Shown here: positions 8,067-17,289 of the stretch, piece after piece
Layout of the letters: each line of letters begins with the position of its first letter
Position numbering within the stretch: position 1 is the stretch's first letter
Source: Minwuiaceae bacterium
GTDB lineage: Bacteria > Pseudomonadota > Alphaproteobacteria > Minwuiales > Minwuiaceae
Direction: 5' to 3'
Length of the DNA: 64,000 nt
Assembly: GCA_028278525.1 (NCBI GenBank)
Contig: JANQEE010000069.1
Location: 62,001-126,000, forward strand
The notes under the pieces: model-generated
Told to the model about the DNA's origin: nothing
The model's input: the letters and a program-made list of their open reading frames with translations, nothing else
Databases searched by the model: none
Program-made: the position numbers and the translations under genes

Positions 8067-9205
8067 GACACCGCCCCCGCTTCGCGCAGCTTGGCGATCT
8101 CGTCAGCGCCGAAGCCCCAATCGGCCAGTGCAGCTTCCGTATGCTGGCCCGGGTCCGCGGCCGGGCCCTGGATCTCCGATTTGGTCCGGCTGAAGCGCGG
8201 TGCCGCGGCCGGCTGAACCACGCCTTCGATTTCGACGAAGGTCTGCCGCGCCTTGTTGTGCGGATGATCAGGCGCTTCCTCCAGGCTGAGGACCGGCGCG
8301 AAACAGACGTCCGATCCTTCCATGATCTCGCACCATTCGTCGCGGGTCTTGGTCTTGATGACCGCAGCGAGCCGCTCCGTCATCTCCGGCCACTTCGACT
8401 TGTCCATCTGTTTCGGCAGGTCTTCCTTGTCCAGCCCGGTCTTCTCCAGCAGTTCGGCGTAGAACTTGGCCTCGATGGACGCGATGGAGACGTACTTACC
8501 GTCGCTGGTTTCGTAGACGTCGTAGAAGTGCGCGCCGCTATCCAGGATGTTGGTGCCGCGTTCGTCGGTCTGGATGCCCATCGCCTTCATGCCGTAGGCG
8601 GCGGTCATCAGCGAGGCGGCGCCGTCGGTCATGGCGGCGTCGACCACCTGACCCTTGCCTGACTTCTGCGCCTCAAGGATCCCGCAAACGATGCCGAAGG
8701 CGAGATAGAGCGCGCCGCCGCCGAAATCGCCGACCAGGTTGAGCGGCGGCACCGGCGGTCCGCCGCGGCGGCCGATCGCGTGCAACGCGCCGATCAGCGC
8801 GATGTAGTTCATGTCGTGCCCGGCGGCGTGGGACAGCGGGCCTTCCTGGCCCCAGCCGGTCATGCGGCCGTAGATCAGCTTCGGATTGCGCTTCAGGCAG
8901 TCGTCCGGCCCGAGGCCGAGCCGTTCGGTGACGCCGGGGCGGAAGCCTTCGATCAGCGCGTCGGCCTTCTCGACGAGCCGCAGCACGGTCTCGACGCCCT
9001 CAGGCTGTTTCAGGTCGACGGCAGCGGAGCGCCGGCCGCGGTTCAGCAGGCTGAACTTAGACGGCTGGCTGATGCCGAGGCCGCTCGCCTCCGTGCGGTC
9101 GATGCGCAAGACCTCCGCCCCCATGTCCGACAACAACATGGCGCACATCGGCCCCGGACCGATCCCCGCCAGTTCGATGACCTTGTAACCTGCCAACGGG
9201 CCCAT
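8063..9205 (-). CDS. mcr: Alpha-methylacyl-CoA racemase-like CaiB/BaiF protein
   Basis: The 380-aa family III CoA-transferase-fold protein keeps the two catalytic residues known from the mycobacterial racemase MCR. They are His130 in AAGHDMNY and Asp160 in LVGDFGGG, thirty residues apart as in MCR (His126/Asp156). That favours racemase over CoA-transferase. Epimerising 2-methylacyl-CoA is needed before beta-oxidation of methyl-branched or steroid side-chain acids. It starts 38 bp after the acyl-CoA ligase stop and overlaps the hydratase start by 4 bp, in a coherent four-gene operon. The symbol rests on catalytic-residue recognition only. Confidence 0.82.
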   Translation of the reverse strand: MGPLAGYKVIELAGIGPGPMCAMLLSDMGAEVLRIDRTEASGLGISQPSKFSLLNRGRRSAAVDLKQPEGVETVLRLVEKADALIEGFRPGVTERLGLGPDDCLKRNPKLIYGRMTGWGQEGPLSHAAGHDMNYIALIGALHAIGRRGGPPVPPLNLVGDFGGGALYLAFGIVCGILEAQKSGKGQVVDAAMTDGAASLMTAAYGMKAMGIQTDERGTNILDSGAHFYDVYETSDGKYVSIASIEAKFYAELLEKTGLDKEDLPKQMDKSKWPEMTERLAAVIKTKTRDEWCEIMEGSDVCFAPVLSLEEAPDHPHNKARQTFVEIEGVVQPAAAPRFSRTKSEIQGPAADPGQHTEAALADWGFGADEIAKLREAGAVS

Positions 9206-9243
9206 CGCTGCACTCCAATCCCTGTTTCAATCTGTGCCGAGCA

Positions 9244-10794
9244 CTAGTGTACCTGTCGGTCCTGCCCTTCCCAATAGGGGGCGCGCAATTCCCGTTTGAG
9301 GATCTTGCCGGACGGGTTGCGCGGCAGGGCATCGGCGAAATCGACGGATTTTGGCACCTTGTAGCCGGCGATGCTGGCGCGCGCGAAATCCTGGATTTCG
9401 GCTTCGGTCACGGCGCTGCCTTCCTTTCGGACGACAACGGCCTTCACGGCCTCGCCCCAGCGGTCGTCCGGCACGCCGATCACCGCGACGTCGGCGATGT
9501 CGTCATGCTTGAACAAGGCGCTTTCCACCTCGGCCGGATAGACGTTCTCGCCGCCGGAGACGATCATGTCCTTGATCCGGTCGTGGATATAGACAAAGCC
9601 CTCCGCATCCATATAGCCGGCATCGCCGCTGTAGAACCAGCCGTCGCGGATCGACCGGGCCGTAGCCTCCGGCTGGTTCCAGTAGCCCTTCATGTTCTGG
9701 CGGGTGCGGCAGGCGATTTCGCCGACCACGCCCGGCTCGCATTCGACGCCGTCGGCATCGACGATCTTCATTTCCACGCCGTCCATCGGATAGCCGCAGG
9801 ATTTCATACGCGGGCTGCCTTTCGGGTCGTGGTCGGACGGCGGCAGGTAGGTGATCGCGCCCATGGTCTCGGTCAGCCCGTAGACCTGGGCGAAGTCGCA
9901 TTTCAGCGTGCCGACCGCCTGGGCCAGCAGATCCAGCGGGATCGGCGACGCGCCGTAGACCACCAGTTCCAGGCTGGCGAAATCGGTGTCGCCACAGTTC
10001 GGGTGCTGCAGCATGAACAGAATGACGGCCGGCACGAACAGAACCTTGGTCACCCGCTCGGTCGCAATCAGATGCAGGATCTGGCCGGCATCGACTTCCG
10101 GCAGGATGATATCGCGCGCGCCGTTATAGAGGCCGATGGTGCCCCATTCGCTGCCGGCGATGTGAAACAGCGGCATACAGACGAGGTTGACGTCCTTGTT
10201 CGACCATTGGCCCATGGTGCGGGAGGCAATATCGATCGCGTAGATGAAGCTGCCGTGGGTGATCTGCGCACCCTTCGGCAGGCCGGTGGTGCCACTGGTA
10301 TACATCTGGATCGCCACGTCTTCCGCCAGCACGTCGATATCCGGATCCGTGTCGGACGCGGCCTCGCGCCACGGCCCGTAAGCCGCCCAGCCGTCGCGCG
10401 CGCCGTCCAGATGCACGACCCGCTTCACGGTTTTCAGTTCGGCCTCGATCTCGGCGATCAGGCCGGCATGGGCGTCGTCGACGAACAGGACCTCGGCGGT
10501 CGCGTCGTTGACCACGAAGGCCACCTCCGGCGGCGCCAGTCGGAAGTTGACCGGCACCAGCACGGCGCGCGCCTTGACCGCGCCGAACAGGATCTTGAAG
10601 AAGTCGTCGCTGTTCTTGGCCAGGATCGCCACGCGGGCGCCGGGCTTCAGCCCTTCGGCCAGCAGCGCATTGGCGATACGGTTGGATTGCCGGTCGAGTT
10701 CGGCGTAGGTGGTCTCCCGATCTTCGAATACCAACGCTACGCTTTGCGGCCGCTCACTGGCGTGATGGCGCGGAATATCGGCGAGTGTCTGCAT
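9244..10794 (-). CDS. Acyl-CoA synthetase (fatty-acid CoA ligase)
   Basis: The 516-aa ANL-superfamily ligase has the P-loop YTSGTTGLPKGA, the adenylate motif YGLTE, the hinge GWFYSGDAGYMDAEG, the A8 region DRIKDMIVSGGENVYPAEVE and the catalytic lysine in NPSGKILKR near the C terminus. It activates a carboxylic acid with ATP to acyl-CoA. It is the first gene of the minus-strand operon with racemase, hydratase and SDR; ATG at 10794 is preceded by GAGGAG. The set lacks an acyl-CoA dehydrogenase and thiolase, so the full cycle needs genes elsewhere. Confidence 0.9.
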   Translation of the reverse strand: MQTLADIPRHHASERPQSVALVFEDRETTYAELDRQSNRIANALLAEGLKPGARVAILAKNSDDFFKILFGAVKARAVLVPVNFRLAPPEVAFVVNDATAEVLFVDDAHAGLIAEIEAELKTVKRVVHLDGARDGWAAYGPWREAASDTDPDIDVLAEDVAIQMYTSGTTGLPKGAQITHGSFIYAIDIASRTMGQWSNKDVNLVCMPLFHIAGSEWGTIGLYNGARDIILPEVDAGQILHLIATERVTKVLFVPAVILFMLQHPNCGDTDFASLELVVYGASPIPLDLLAQAVGTLKCDFAQVYGLTETMGAITYLPPSDHDPKGSPRMKSCGYPMDGVEMKIVDADGVECEPGVVGEIACRTRQNMKGYWNQPEATARSIRDGWFYSGDAGYMDAEGFVYIHDRIKDMIVSGGENVYPAEVESALFKHDDIADVAVIGVPDDRWGEAVKAVVVRKEGSAVTEAEIQDFARASIAGYKVPKSVDFADALPRNPSGKILKRELRAPYWEGQDRQVH

Positions 10795-10896
10795 CTCCTC
10801 CCTCGTCTCCGGTTTTCACGGTCCGGTTGGCGGGGATTATATCGCAACCGACCGCCGTGTCTTGCGCCCGCCGCCGGGGCGGCATAGCGTGCGGGC

Positions 10897-11526
10897 ATGC
10901 AGGTTCCCCCCGCCGACCGCCGCCGGCACGCGCCGGCCACCCAGCGCAACCGCGAGCCGATTCTGGCGGTTTTCCGGGACATTCTGCCGGCGGACGGCAC
11001 GGTGCTGGAGATCGGCAGCGGCACCGGGGAGCATGTCGCCTTCTTCGCGCCGCTGTTCCCGAGCCTGGTCTGGCAGCCGAGCGACCCCGACCCAGGCCTG
11101 CGCGACAGCATCGCCGCCTGGGCCGATGCGTCCGGCGCCGGCAATATCCGACCGCCGCTGGAGATCGACACCCGGACGGACGACTGGGGCATCGACCGGG
11201 CGGACGCCATCCTCTGCGCCAACGTCATTCACATCACCCCATGGGCGGTTTGCGAAGGACTGCTGCGGGGCGCCGGGCGCATTCTGACGCCGGGCGGGCT
11301 GCTCAGCCTTTACGGCCCGTTCAAACGGGACGGGCGGCACACCGCGCCGAGCAACGAGCAGTTCGATATGAGCCTGCGCAGCCAGGATCCGAGCTGGGGC
11401 GTTCGCGATCTGACGGACGTTACCGGCGAAGCGGCCGCCAACGGCCTCGTCCGGGACAGCGTGATCGAGATGCCTTCCAACAACCTTATTGTCGTTTTCA
11501 AACGGCCGAGCGGAGACGCCGGATGA
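10897..11526 (+). CDS. DUF938 family SAM-dependent methyltransferase
   Basis: The 209-aa protein has a class I methyltransferase fold: motif I VLEIGSGTGEHVAFFA, the DP of motif II in PSDPDP, and NVIHITPW typical of DUF938. The N-terminal PATQRNREPIL is a family hallmark. The family (related to METTL26) has no established reaction. The ATG at 10897 gives the expected length. Its stop overlaps the ATG of the next gene (ATGA at 11523), so it is translationally coupled to a PPOX flavoprotein. Function unknown beyond the fold. Confidence 0.85.
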   Translation: MQVPPADRRRHAPATQRNREPILAVFRDILPADGTVLEIGSGTGEHVAFFAPLFPSLVWQPSDPDPGLRDSIAAWADASGAGNIRPPLEIDTRTDDWGIDRADAILCANVIHITPWAVCEGLLRGAGRILTPGGLLSLYGPFKRDGRHTAPSNEQFDMSLRSQDPSWGVRDLTDVTGEAAANGLVRDSVIEMPSNNLIVVFKRPSGDAG

Positions 11527-12137
11527 CGGATACGAGGATTACCGACACCGAGACGCTAGAAGCCCACTACGGCGAGCCGAGCGAACTGGCCCGGATCAAG
11601 GCAATCAAGAAGCTGGACAAGCACTGCCGGAATTTCATTGCCCAATCGCCGTTTCTGGTGATCGGGTCGTCGTCCGCCGACGGCGCCGACGTCTCGCCGA
11701 AGGGCGACGCGCCGGGCTTCGTTACCGTGCTGGACGACAGCACGCTGCTGATTCCGGACCGCCTGGGCAACAACCGCGTCGACACCATGCGCAACATCAT
11801 CGACAACCCGGATGTGGCGATGATCTTTTTCGTGCCCGGCATGAACGAAACGCTCAGGGTGAACGGCAAGGCGGAGATCGTCACCGACCCGGCGTTGCTG
11901 GAGCCGCTGTCGGTGCGGGGCAAGGCGCCGAAAAGCGGCATCCTGATCCATGTGGACGAGGCCTTCCTGCACTGCGCCAAGGCGCTGGTCCGGTCCAAGC
12001 TGTGGGACCCGTCGATCCAGATCGACCGCAAGACGTTTCCGCCGCTCGGCAAGATGATCGTCGAGCAGGCCGGGCAAGGCGACGCGGAGGACGCGGAAAA
12101 CAAGGTCCAGGAATCTCTGAAGACGCGGCTTTACTGA
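11523..12137 (+). CDS. Pyridoxamine 5'-phosphate oxidase-fold flavoprotein (MSMEG_1061-like)
   Basis: The 204-aa split-barrel protein contains the FMN-binding type segment SADGADVSPKGDAPGF and IPDRLGNNRVDTMRNI, characteristic of the MSMEG_1061 FMN-dependent PPOX subfamily. It probably binds FMN (or F420) and reduces or senses small molecules; substrate unknown. It overlaps the DUF938 stop by 4 bp. It converges on the MFS gene, with only 10 bp between stops. The C-terminal tail is rich in acidic residues (GDAEDAENK). Confidence 0.8.
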   Translation: MTDTRITDTETLEAHYGEPSELARIKAIKKLDKHCRNFIAQSPFLVIGSSSADGADVSPKGDAPGFVTVLDDSTLLIPDRLGNNRVDTMRNIIDNPDVAMIFFVPGMNETLRVNGKAEIVTDPALLEPLSVRGKAPKSGILIHVDEAFLHCAKALVRSKLWDPSIQIDRKTFPPLGKMIVEQAGQGDAEDAENKVQESLKTRLY

Positions 12138-12147
12138 TCGCGGCGGC

Positions 12148-13335
12148 TTAGAGACGCAGGGCTTCGCCGTCCCACCGACGGGCCAGCAGCACGGCGCCGG
12201 CAGTGCCGGCGAGGCAGAGCGCGGCCATGAAGAAGAATGCGCCGCCGCCGAACCACTCGTAGAGATAGCCGGATACGATCAGACCGACGCCCATGGCGGC
12301 GCCGGAGCCGATGGCCGTGTAGAGGCTCTGGGTGGTGGCCGACAGGCCGGGCGGGGCGGAGCGGGTGAGGAAATGCATGGCCGCCAGATGGGCGACGGCG
12401 AAGGTCACGCCATGCAGCACCTGCGAAGCGACCAGCACCCAGAAATCGGTCGACAAGCCCATCACCGTCCAGCGCAGAACGCCGGCGAGGCAGGCGAGTT
12501 GCAGAAGCCGCGCCGGGCCGAAGCGAGCGATCAGGGTGCCTGAGATGGCGAACAGGCCGATTTCGACGATCACGCCTTCCGCCCAGAGCCAGCCGATCTG
12601 GCCGCCGCTCAGGCCCGCGGCCTGCCAGTGCAAGGTACCAAAGGCGTAGAGCACGGTGTGGCCGGCCATGTTGGCGCCGGCGCTGAACAGGAACAGCAGG
12701 TAGACCCGGTTGCGCAGCAGGCGCCACATGGAGATGCCGGGACCGCCGGTGGCCGCCGGACGCATGTTCGGCAATGTGAGCGTCGAGAGCGCGGTGAGGC
12801 CGAGGCAGCCGAGAATCATGATCCAGACCAGGATCGGGTCCCTGCCTTCCAGCAGCAGGCCGCCGCCGAACGACGCGACGATGAAGGTGACCGAGCCCCA
12901 AAGGCGGATGCGGCCATAGTCCAGCTTGCGCGCATAGGCCGCCATCATGGTGAGGTTGTCGCCGAGCGGCATCAGCGGTGGGAACAGGATTGCCGTGAGC
13001 ATGGCGGGCACGAGCATGGCAGCGAAACCGTGGCCCAGTCCGTAGAGCGCGAACGCGCCCATGGAGGCGACCGCCAGCAGGATCAGCGGGCGCTTACGCT
13101 CCCGCCGCCGGTCGGCGACGCGGGCGATCCAGGGGCTGGTGACCATCTGCGCCCAGCGCGCCGCGCCGAGCAGAAACCCGATCTGCACCGCGTCCAACCC
13201 GCGCGACTGAAGGAACAGCGGGAAATACGGCATGTGGATGCCGACGCCGAGGAACAGAGTGCCGTAGAACCCGGCGAGCCGCGCCGAGACAGAGAAGGAC
13301 GATCCGCCGACCCCGGCCTGGTCCGGCGCGGTCAC
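12148..13335 (-). CDS. MFS transporter (HcaT-like)
   Basis: The 395-aa protein has 12 predicted membrane segments and the MFS_1_like/3-phenylpropionate-permease pattern. This includes an N-terminal FYGTLFLGVGIHMPYFPLFL and a DRRRERKRPL loop between TM2 and TM3. It is the last gene of the minus-strand otn operon and its ATG overlaps the VOC stop by 4 bp. Context suggests uptake of a sugar acid or hydroxy acid used by the upstream enzymes; the closest named family moves phenylpropionate or nucleosides. Substrate uncertain. Confidence 0.85.
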   Translation of the reverse strand: MTAPDQAGVGGSSFSVSARLAGFYGTLFLGVGIHMPYFPLFLQSRGLDAVQIGFLLGAARWAQMVTSPWIARVADRRRERKRPLILLAVASMGAFALYGLGHGFAAMLVPAMLTAILFPPLMPLGDNLTMMAAYARKLDYGRIRLWGSVTFIVASFGGGLLLEGRDPILVWIMILGCLGLTALSTLTLPNMRPAATGGPGISMWRLLRNRVYLLFLFSAGANMAGHTVLYAFGTLHWQAAGLSGGQIGWLWAEGVIVEIGLFAISGTLIARFGPARLLQLACLAGVLRWTVMGLSTDFWVLVASQVLHGVTFAVAHLAAMHFLTRSAPPGLSATTQSLYTAIGSGAAMGVGLIVSGYLYEWFGGGAFFFMAALCLAGTAGAVLLARRWDGEALRL

Positions 13336-13793
13336 CCGCGGGCGCCGGGCTTCTCGATATACTCCACGCAGATGCCGTCCGGGTCGCGCAGGTAGACGAC
13401 CCTGCCGCCCTTGTTGGGGCCGGCATCGATTACGATGGGCGGCGCGACCGGCACCACGCCGTGCGGTTCGGAGGCGGCGATCGCGGCGTCGACGTCGTCG
13501 ACATCAAAGGCGACATGGGCGAAGCCGACATCGCACGGCCGGGGCTTGACGTGGCCGCGGTCGGCCGGGCCGACATATTGAATGAGCTCCAGCGCGTGGC
13601 CCGGCCCCTGCAGATAGGCGATGACCATGTCGGCGCCTTCGACGCCGGTCACCTGCGAGACGACCTTCGGGTCGCGCGGCGCGTGGGAGGTGACGCGGAA
13701 GCCCAACGCGTCGCGGAAGAAGGCGATCGTCCGGTCGAGATCGGACACCGTGAAGCTGGTGTGGTTGGTCGCGAGTACATTGAAGTCGGCCAT
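13332..13793 (-). CDS. VOC family protein (glyoxalase/bleomycin-resistance fold)
   Basis: This 153-aa protein has two beta-alpha-beta-beta-beta modules: NHTSFTVSDLDRTIAFFRDA at the N terminus with the first metal His, then FAHVAFDVDDVDAA, and YLRDPDGICVEYIEKP with the last metal Glu. I start it at ATG 13793, preceded by GGAGGGAACG, instead of the TTG at 13814. VOC enzymes are metal-dependent lyases, epimerases or dioxygenases. In an operon for sugar-acid catabolism it might act as an epimerase or isomerase, which is a guess. Confidence 0.85.
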   Translation of the reverse strand: MADFNVLATNHTSFTVSDLDRTIAFFRDALGFRVTSHAPRDPKVVSQVTGVEGADMVIAYLQGPGHALELIQYVGPADRGHVKPRPCDVGFAHVAFDVDDVDAAIAASEPHGVVPVAPPIVIDAGPNKGGRVVYLRDPDGICVEYIEKPGARG

Positions 13794-13810
13794 CGTTCCC
13801 TCCTGCACAA

Positions 13811-14803
13811 TCAATCGCCGAAGTCGATCGCGTTCAGCACCGGTTCTCCCCGGGCGAAGCGGTCTAGGTTCGCCGCCACAAAGTCCCAGCGGCGTTCGAC
13901 CATCTGCGTCGTCCAGGCCGAGATGTGCGGCGCCATCACGACGTTGTCGAGCTCGTGGAACGGATGATCCGCCGGGCTGGGCGAGCGGTCTTCGGCTGTC
14001 GGGTAATTATACCAGACATCCAGCACCGCACCGCCAATCGACTTGTCCTGCAAGGCGCGGAACAGATCGGCCTGATCGGCGACGGCACCGCGCGCCACGT
14101 TGATGAGCACCGCATCCGGCTTCATGCGGGCGAGACGCGCGGCGTTTATCAGGCCACGGGTCTCTTCCGACAGCACGCAGGCGACAACGACATAGTCGCT
14201 CTCGCCAAGGAGCCGGTCCAGATCCCGGTCGGCCGTACCGAGCCAGTCGAGCGGTTCGGGCGCGGGCCTGGCCGTGCGCGCGACGGCGACGGTGCGCATG
14301 CCGAAGGCGGCGGCGCGGCGGGCGACTTCCTCGCCGATATGGCCGTAGCCGATCAACCCGACGGTCTTGCCGTAGACCTCGCCATGGAACGGCCCGCCGG
14401 AGAGGCCGTGATAGCGCCAAGAACCGGCCTTGAAATCCAGCGCCGCCTTGGAGAGGCCGATCTCCCATTCCAGCATGGACAGCAGGACGAACTCGGCGAT
14501 CGGGATCTCGTGCTCGAACGTGTTACAGACGGTGCAATGCTTGGGCAGTAGCGTCCGGTCGAGCCAGTCGTAGCCGGCGAACGGGATCTGGAACAGCCTG
14601 AGTTTCGGCGCGGCCGGCGGCGGTTCGGGAAAGGCGCCGGATATCACGGCGTCGGCCTGGGCCATGGCTTCGACCCACTTTTCGCGGCCGTCGTCGGGAA
14701 CCCACGTCAGTTGCCGCCACGGCGTGGTCAGACGGTCGCCAAGACGCGCGCCCTGCCCGGTGGCCAGCGTACCGGAGACCAGCACGGTCAATTCCTCGGT
14801 CAT
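13811..14803 (-). CDS. D-2-hydroxyacid dehydrogenase family protein
   Basis: The 330-aa protein has the NAD-binding GLIGYGHIGEEVARRA, the catalytic arginine in INVARGAV and the catalytic histidine in MAPHISAW. The position of the usual catalytic glutamate (the E of LDVFExEP, 29 residues after the Arg) reads Tyr in LDVWYNYP. It sits 20 bp after recX in the otn operon. Since 2-oxo-tetronate formation precedes OtnI/OtnK/OtnC in known threonate/erythronate routes, this enzyme may replace LtnD. That is inference, and the Glu change makes the reaction less certain. Confidence 0.82.
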   Translation of the reverse strand: MTEELTVLVSGTLATGQGARLGDRLTTPWRQLTWVPDDGREKWVEAMAQADAVISGAFPEPPPAAPKLRLFQIPFAGYDWLDRTLLPKHCTVCNTFEHEIPIAEFVLLSMLEWEIGLSKAALDFKAGSWRYHGLSGGPFHGEVYGKTVGLIGYGHIGEEVARRAAAFGMRTVAVARTARPAPEPLDWLGTADRDLDRLLGESDYVVVACVLSEETRGLINAARLARMKPDAVLINVARGAVADQADLFRALQDKSIGGAVLDVWYNYPTAEDRSPSPADHPFHELDNVVMAPHISAWTTQMVERRWDFVAANLDRFARGEPVLNAIDFGD

Positions 14804-14822
14804 CGATTTACGCTCACTTTGT

Positions 14823-15416
14823 TCAGTCGCGCCGGTCCGCGTCGTTCACCAGATCCGCCAGCGCGTCCGGATCAGCGGCATCGACCGCCGCGCGCGCGAC
14901 ACCGAAAGAAAAGCCGCTGCGGCCGAGCGCGGCAAGGTCGCGCTGCCGGTTTTCGGCCCGCGCCTTGTCGTGGCGGAAGGGGCCGATGCGACGGCGTTTG
15001 ACATAGGTCGCGGCCGCGGCGATATCGGAATAATCCATCTCATTGGACAGTGTCTGCAAGGCAAGGTCGATATCGTCGGCGCCGAGCCCCTTCGCCCGCA
15101 GTGCCCGGACGATGAACGGGCGCGGGCGTCCGGCGCGGAACAGGGAGCGGGCTCGCGCGGACGCGTAAGCCGCGTCGTTCAGCAGGCCGGCCTTCCGGAA
15201 ACGGGCGATCACGGCGTCGACCATTTCCGCGCCCTCTTCCACCGGGGTGCCGTGTTCGCGGGCCGAGCGGGCGACTTTGCGCAGCATCACGGTGCGGAAA
15301 TGCGCCGACGACGCGGCGTAGCGCTCCAGATAGGCGAGGCCCGCCCGTTCCAGATAGGCCGGCGTGATGCGTCGGGGTTTGCGCCGCTTGCGTTTTTCAG
15401 GAGGGGAACTTGTCAC
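14823..15416 (-). CDS. recX: RecX regulatory protein
   Basis: The 197-aa, Arg/Ala-rich helical protein matches RecX: the ALEYLERYAASSAHFR-like first repeat, KAGLLNDAAYASARARSLFRAG, and RPFIVRALRAKGLGADDIDLAL. RecX binds RecA filaments and modulates recombination. It starts with GTG at 15416, overlapping the otnC coding end by 20 bp, and leads into the 2-hydroxyacid dehydrogenase. RecX usually lies near recA; here it is embedded in a sugar-acid operon, which is unusual. The central Tyr/Leu repeats are intact, so it appears functional. Confidence 0.85.
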   Translation of the reverse strand: MTSSPPEKRKRRKPRRITPAYLERAGLAYLERYAASSAHFRTVMLRKVARSAREHGTPVEEGAEMVDAVIARFRKAGLLNDAAYASARARSLFRAGRPRPFIVRALRAKGLGADDIDLALQTLSNEMDYSDIAAAATYVKRRRIGPFRHDKARAENRQRDLAALGRSGFSFGVARAAVDAADPDALADLVNDADRRD

Positions 15417-16029
15417 GCAACGCCGCTACTTGTTCGGAGGTCAATGGCCGGGTCTTCTCGCCGCGCAACAACAGATGCAGCTTGGCCGTCTCTTCCAGTT
15501 CCTCAGTCGCGTAGACGGCGGCTTCCAGCGATTTGCCGGCGACCACCGGGCCGTGGTTGGCGAGCAGCACCGCATGGTGTTTGCCGGCCAGCGCCCGCAC
15601 CGCGTCGGCCAGTGCCATGTCACCGGGCGCGTAGTACGGCACCAGCGGCAGGCGGCCGATCCGCATCACGTAATAGGCGGTGAGCGGCGGCAGCACGTCG
15701 TCCGTATCGATATCGGCGAGGCAGGAGACGGCGACGGAATGGGTGGCGTGCAGGTGGACAACCGCGCCGGTGCCGGGCCGTTCCTCGTACATCGCGCGGT
15801 GCAGGAAGGTCTCCTTGGTCGGCGGGTCGCCGGACACCAGGTTGCCGGCATCGTCCAGCTTCGACAGGCGGGCCGGATCGAGCCGGCCGAGCGAGGCGTT
15901 GGTCGGCGTCATCAGCCAGCCGTCTTCCAGGCGCGCGCTGATGTTGCCGGTGCTGCCGAAGGTAAGACCACGGTCGTACAGCGACTTGCCGAACGCGGCG
16001 ATCCGGTCCCGTAACGCGGTTTCGGTCAT
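15397..16029 (-). CDS. otnC: 3-oxo-tetronate 4-phosphate decarboxylase-like class II aldolase
   Basis: The 210-aa class II aldolase/adducin protein has the phosphate-binding start TFGSTGNISARL, the metal ligands HLHATHS and a third His in VLLANHGPV. Length and the N-terminal RDRIAAFGKSLYDRGL fit OtnC. That enzyme splits 3-oxo-tetronate 4-phosphate to dihydroxyacetone phosphate and CO2. Its ATG at 16029 overlaps the otnK stop by 4 bp, so the kinase and decarboxylase are coupled. An L-fuculose-phosphate aldolase activity is an alternative for this fold, but the otnK partner argues for OtnC. Confidence 0.85.
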   Translation of the reverse strand: MTETALRDRIAAFGKSLYDRGLTFGSTGNISARLEDGWLMTPTNASLGRLDPARLSKLDDAGNLVSGDPPTKETFLHRAMYEERPGTGAVVHLHATHSVAVSCLADIDTDDVLPPLTAYYVMRIGRLPLVPYYAPGDMALADAVRALAGKHHAVLLANHGPVVAGKSLEAAVYATEELEETAKLHLLLRGEKTRPLTSEQVAALRDKFPS

Positions 16030-17285
16030 GGCAGCATGCGCAGGGCTTTGACAAAGAAGTCGGGCGCGCCGAAGTTGCCGGATTTCAGGGCGAGCGCAAT
16101 CGGCGGATCGCCGAGCGATTGCGTCCAAGGCACACCGGGGTCGATCTCCGGCCCGATGCGAAGCGCCGTGACGCCGAGCGCCTGAACCACCGCGCCCGAC
16201 GTCTCGCCGCCCGCGACGACCAGCTTGCGCACGCCGGCATCGGCGAGGCCGCGGGCGATCTTCGCCATCGCGTCCTCGACAAGAGCGCCCGCCTCCTCGC
16301 GACCGAGCTTACCCTGGACGGCGACGACCGCATCCGGCTGGTCGGTCGAATAGATCAGCACCGGCCCCTTGGCGAGCTTCGCCGTTGCCCAGTCCAACGC
16401 CGCGCCGGCGACATCCTCGCCGGCCGCCAGGGCGGCCGGATCGACACGGAACATCGGGTGCACGCCGCCCATCTCCGCCACCTGGCCGATGGTCGCCGCC
16501 GAACAGGAGCCGGCGATCACGGCCTCCAACCCGTCGACAGGATCGAGCGCGTCCGCCGCCCCCGCCCGGGTGAGCAGGCCGGCACGGCGGAAGTTGTCGG
16601 GCAGGCCCATGGCGACGCCGGACCCGCCGGTGACCAGCTTCAGATCGGCGGCGGCGTGGCCGATAGCCATCAGGTCGCCATCGTCGATGGCGTCGACGAT
16701 GGCGGCCACGCAGCCGTCGCCGTGCAGCCGGTCGAACTCCTGGGCGATGGCCGCGGCGCCGTGCGAGACGGTGCGATGGGCCACCAGGCCGATCCGCCCC
16801 TGGGTCTGGCGCCCCAGAACATGCGCAAGATTGGAATCGGTCATCGGCGTCAGCGGATGGTTGCGCATCGACGAGTCCGACAGCAGCAGGTCGCCGACGA
16901 ACAAATGGCCGAGATAGATGGTGCGGCCGGTGGTCGGGAAGGCCGGGCAGGCGATGGTGAAGTCTTTGCCGAGGACATCGAGCAGGGCTTCGGTAACCGG
17001 GCCGATATTGCCGTCGTCGGTGGAATCGAAGGTCGAGCAGTATTTGAAGAAGAACTGGTGAGCGCCGTTGTCGCGCAGCCATCGGAGCGCGGCAAGCGAC
17101 TGGTCGACCGCCTCGCCGGCCGGGATGGTCCGGCTTTTCAGGGCGACGACAACCGCGTCCGCGTCGACCGCCTGCCCTTCCGCCGGGACCCCGAGCAACA
17201 GCACGGTGCGCATGCCCTGGCGCACCAGGGTGTTGGCGAGGTCGGTGGCGCCGGTGAAGTCGTCCGCGATACAGCCGAGCAGCAT
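16026..17285 (-). CDS. otnK: 3-oxo-tetronate kinase (four-carbon acid sugar kinase)
   Basis: The 419-aa DUF1537 kinase has the N-terminal LLGCIADDFTGATDLAN signature, the CPAFPTTGRTIYLGHLFV block, and a C-terminal nucleotide domain with VAGGETSGAVVQALG. OtnK phosphorylates 3-oxo-tetronate for decarboxylation by OtnC, its translationally coupled neighbour. I start at ATG 17285, directly at MLLGCIADDFTG; the frame runs to 17321 but that would enter cobT. It begins only 4 bp after the cobT stop. OtnI isomerase and LtnD are absent nearby. Confidence 0.88.
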   Translation of the reverse strand: MLLGCIADDFTGATDLANTLVRQGMRTVLLLGVPAEGQAVDADAVVVALKSRTIPAGEAVDQSLAALRWLRDNGAHQFFFKYCSTFDSTDDGNIGPVTEALLDVLGKDFTIACPAFPTTGRTIYLGHLFVGDLLLSDSSMRNHPLTPMTDSNLAHVLGRQTQGRIGLVAHRTVSHGAAAIAQEFDRLHGDGCVAAIVDAIDDGDLMAIGHAAADLKLVTGGSGVAMGLPDNFRRAGLLTRAGAADALDPVDGLEAVIAGSCSAATIGQVAEMGGVHPMFRVDPAALAAGEDVAGAALDWATAKLAKGPVLIYSTDQPDAVVAVQGKLGREEAGALVEDAMAKIARGLADAGVRKLVVAGGETSGAVVQALGVTALRIGPEIDPGVPWTQSLGDPPIALALKSGNFGAPDFFVKALRMLP

Positions 17286-17289
17286 GGTT

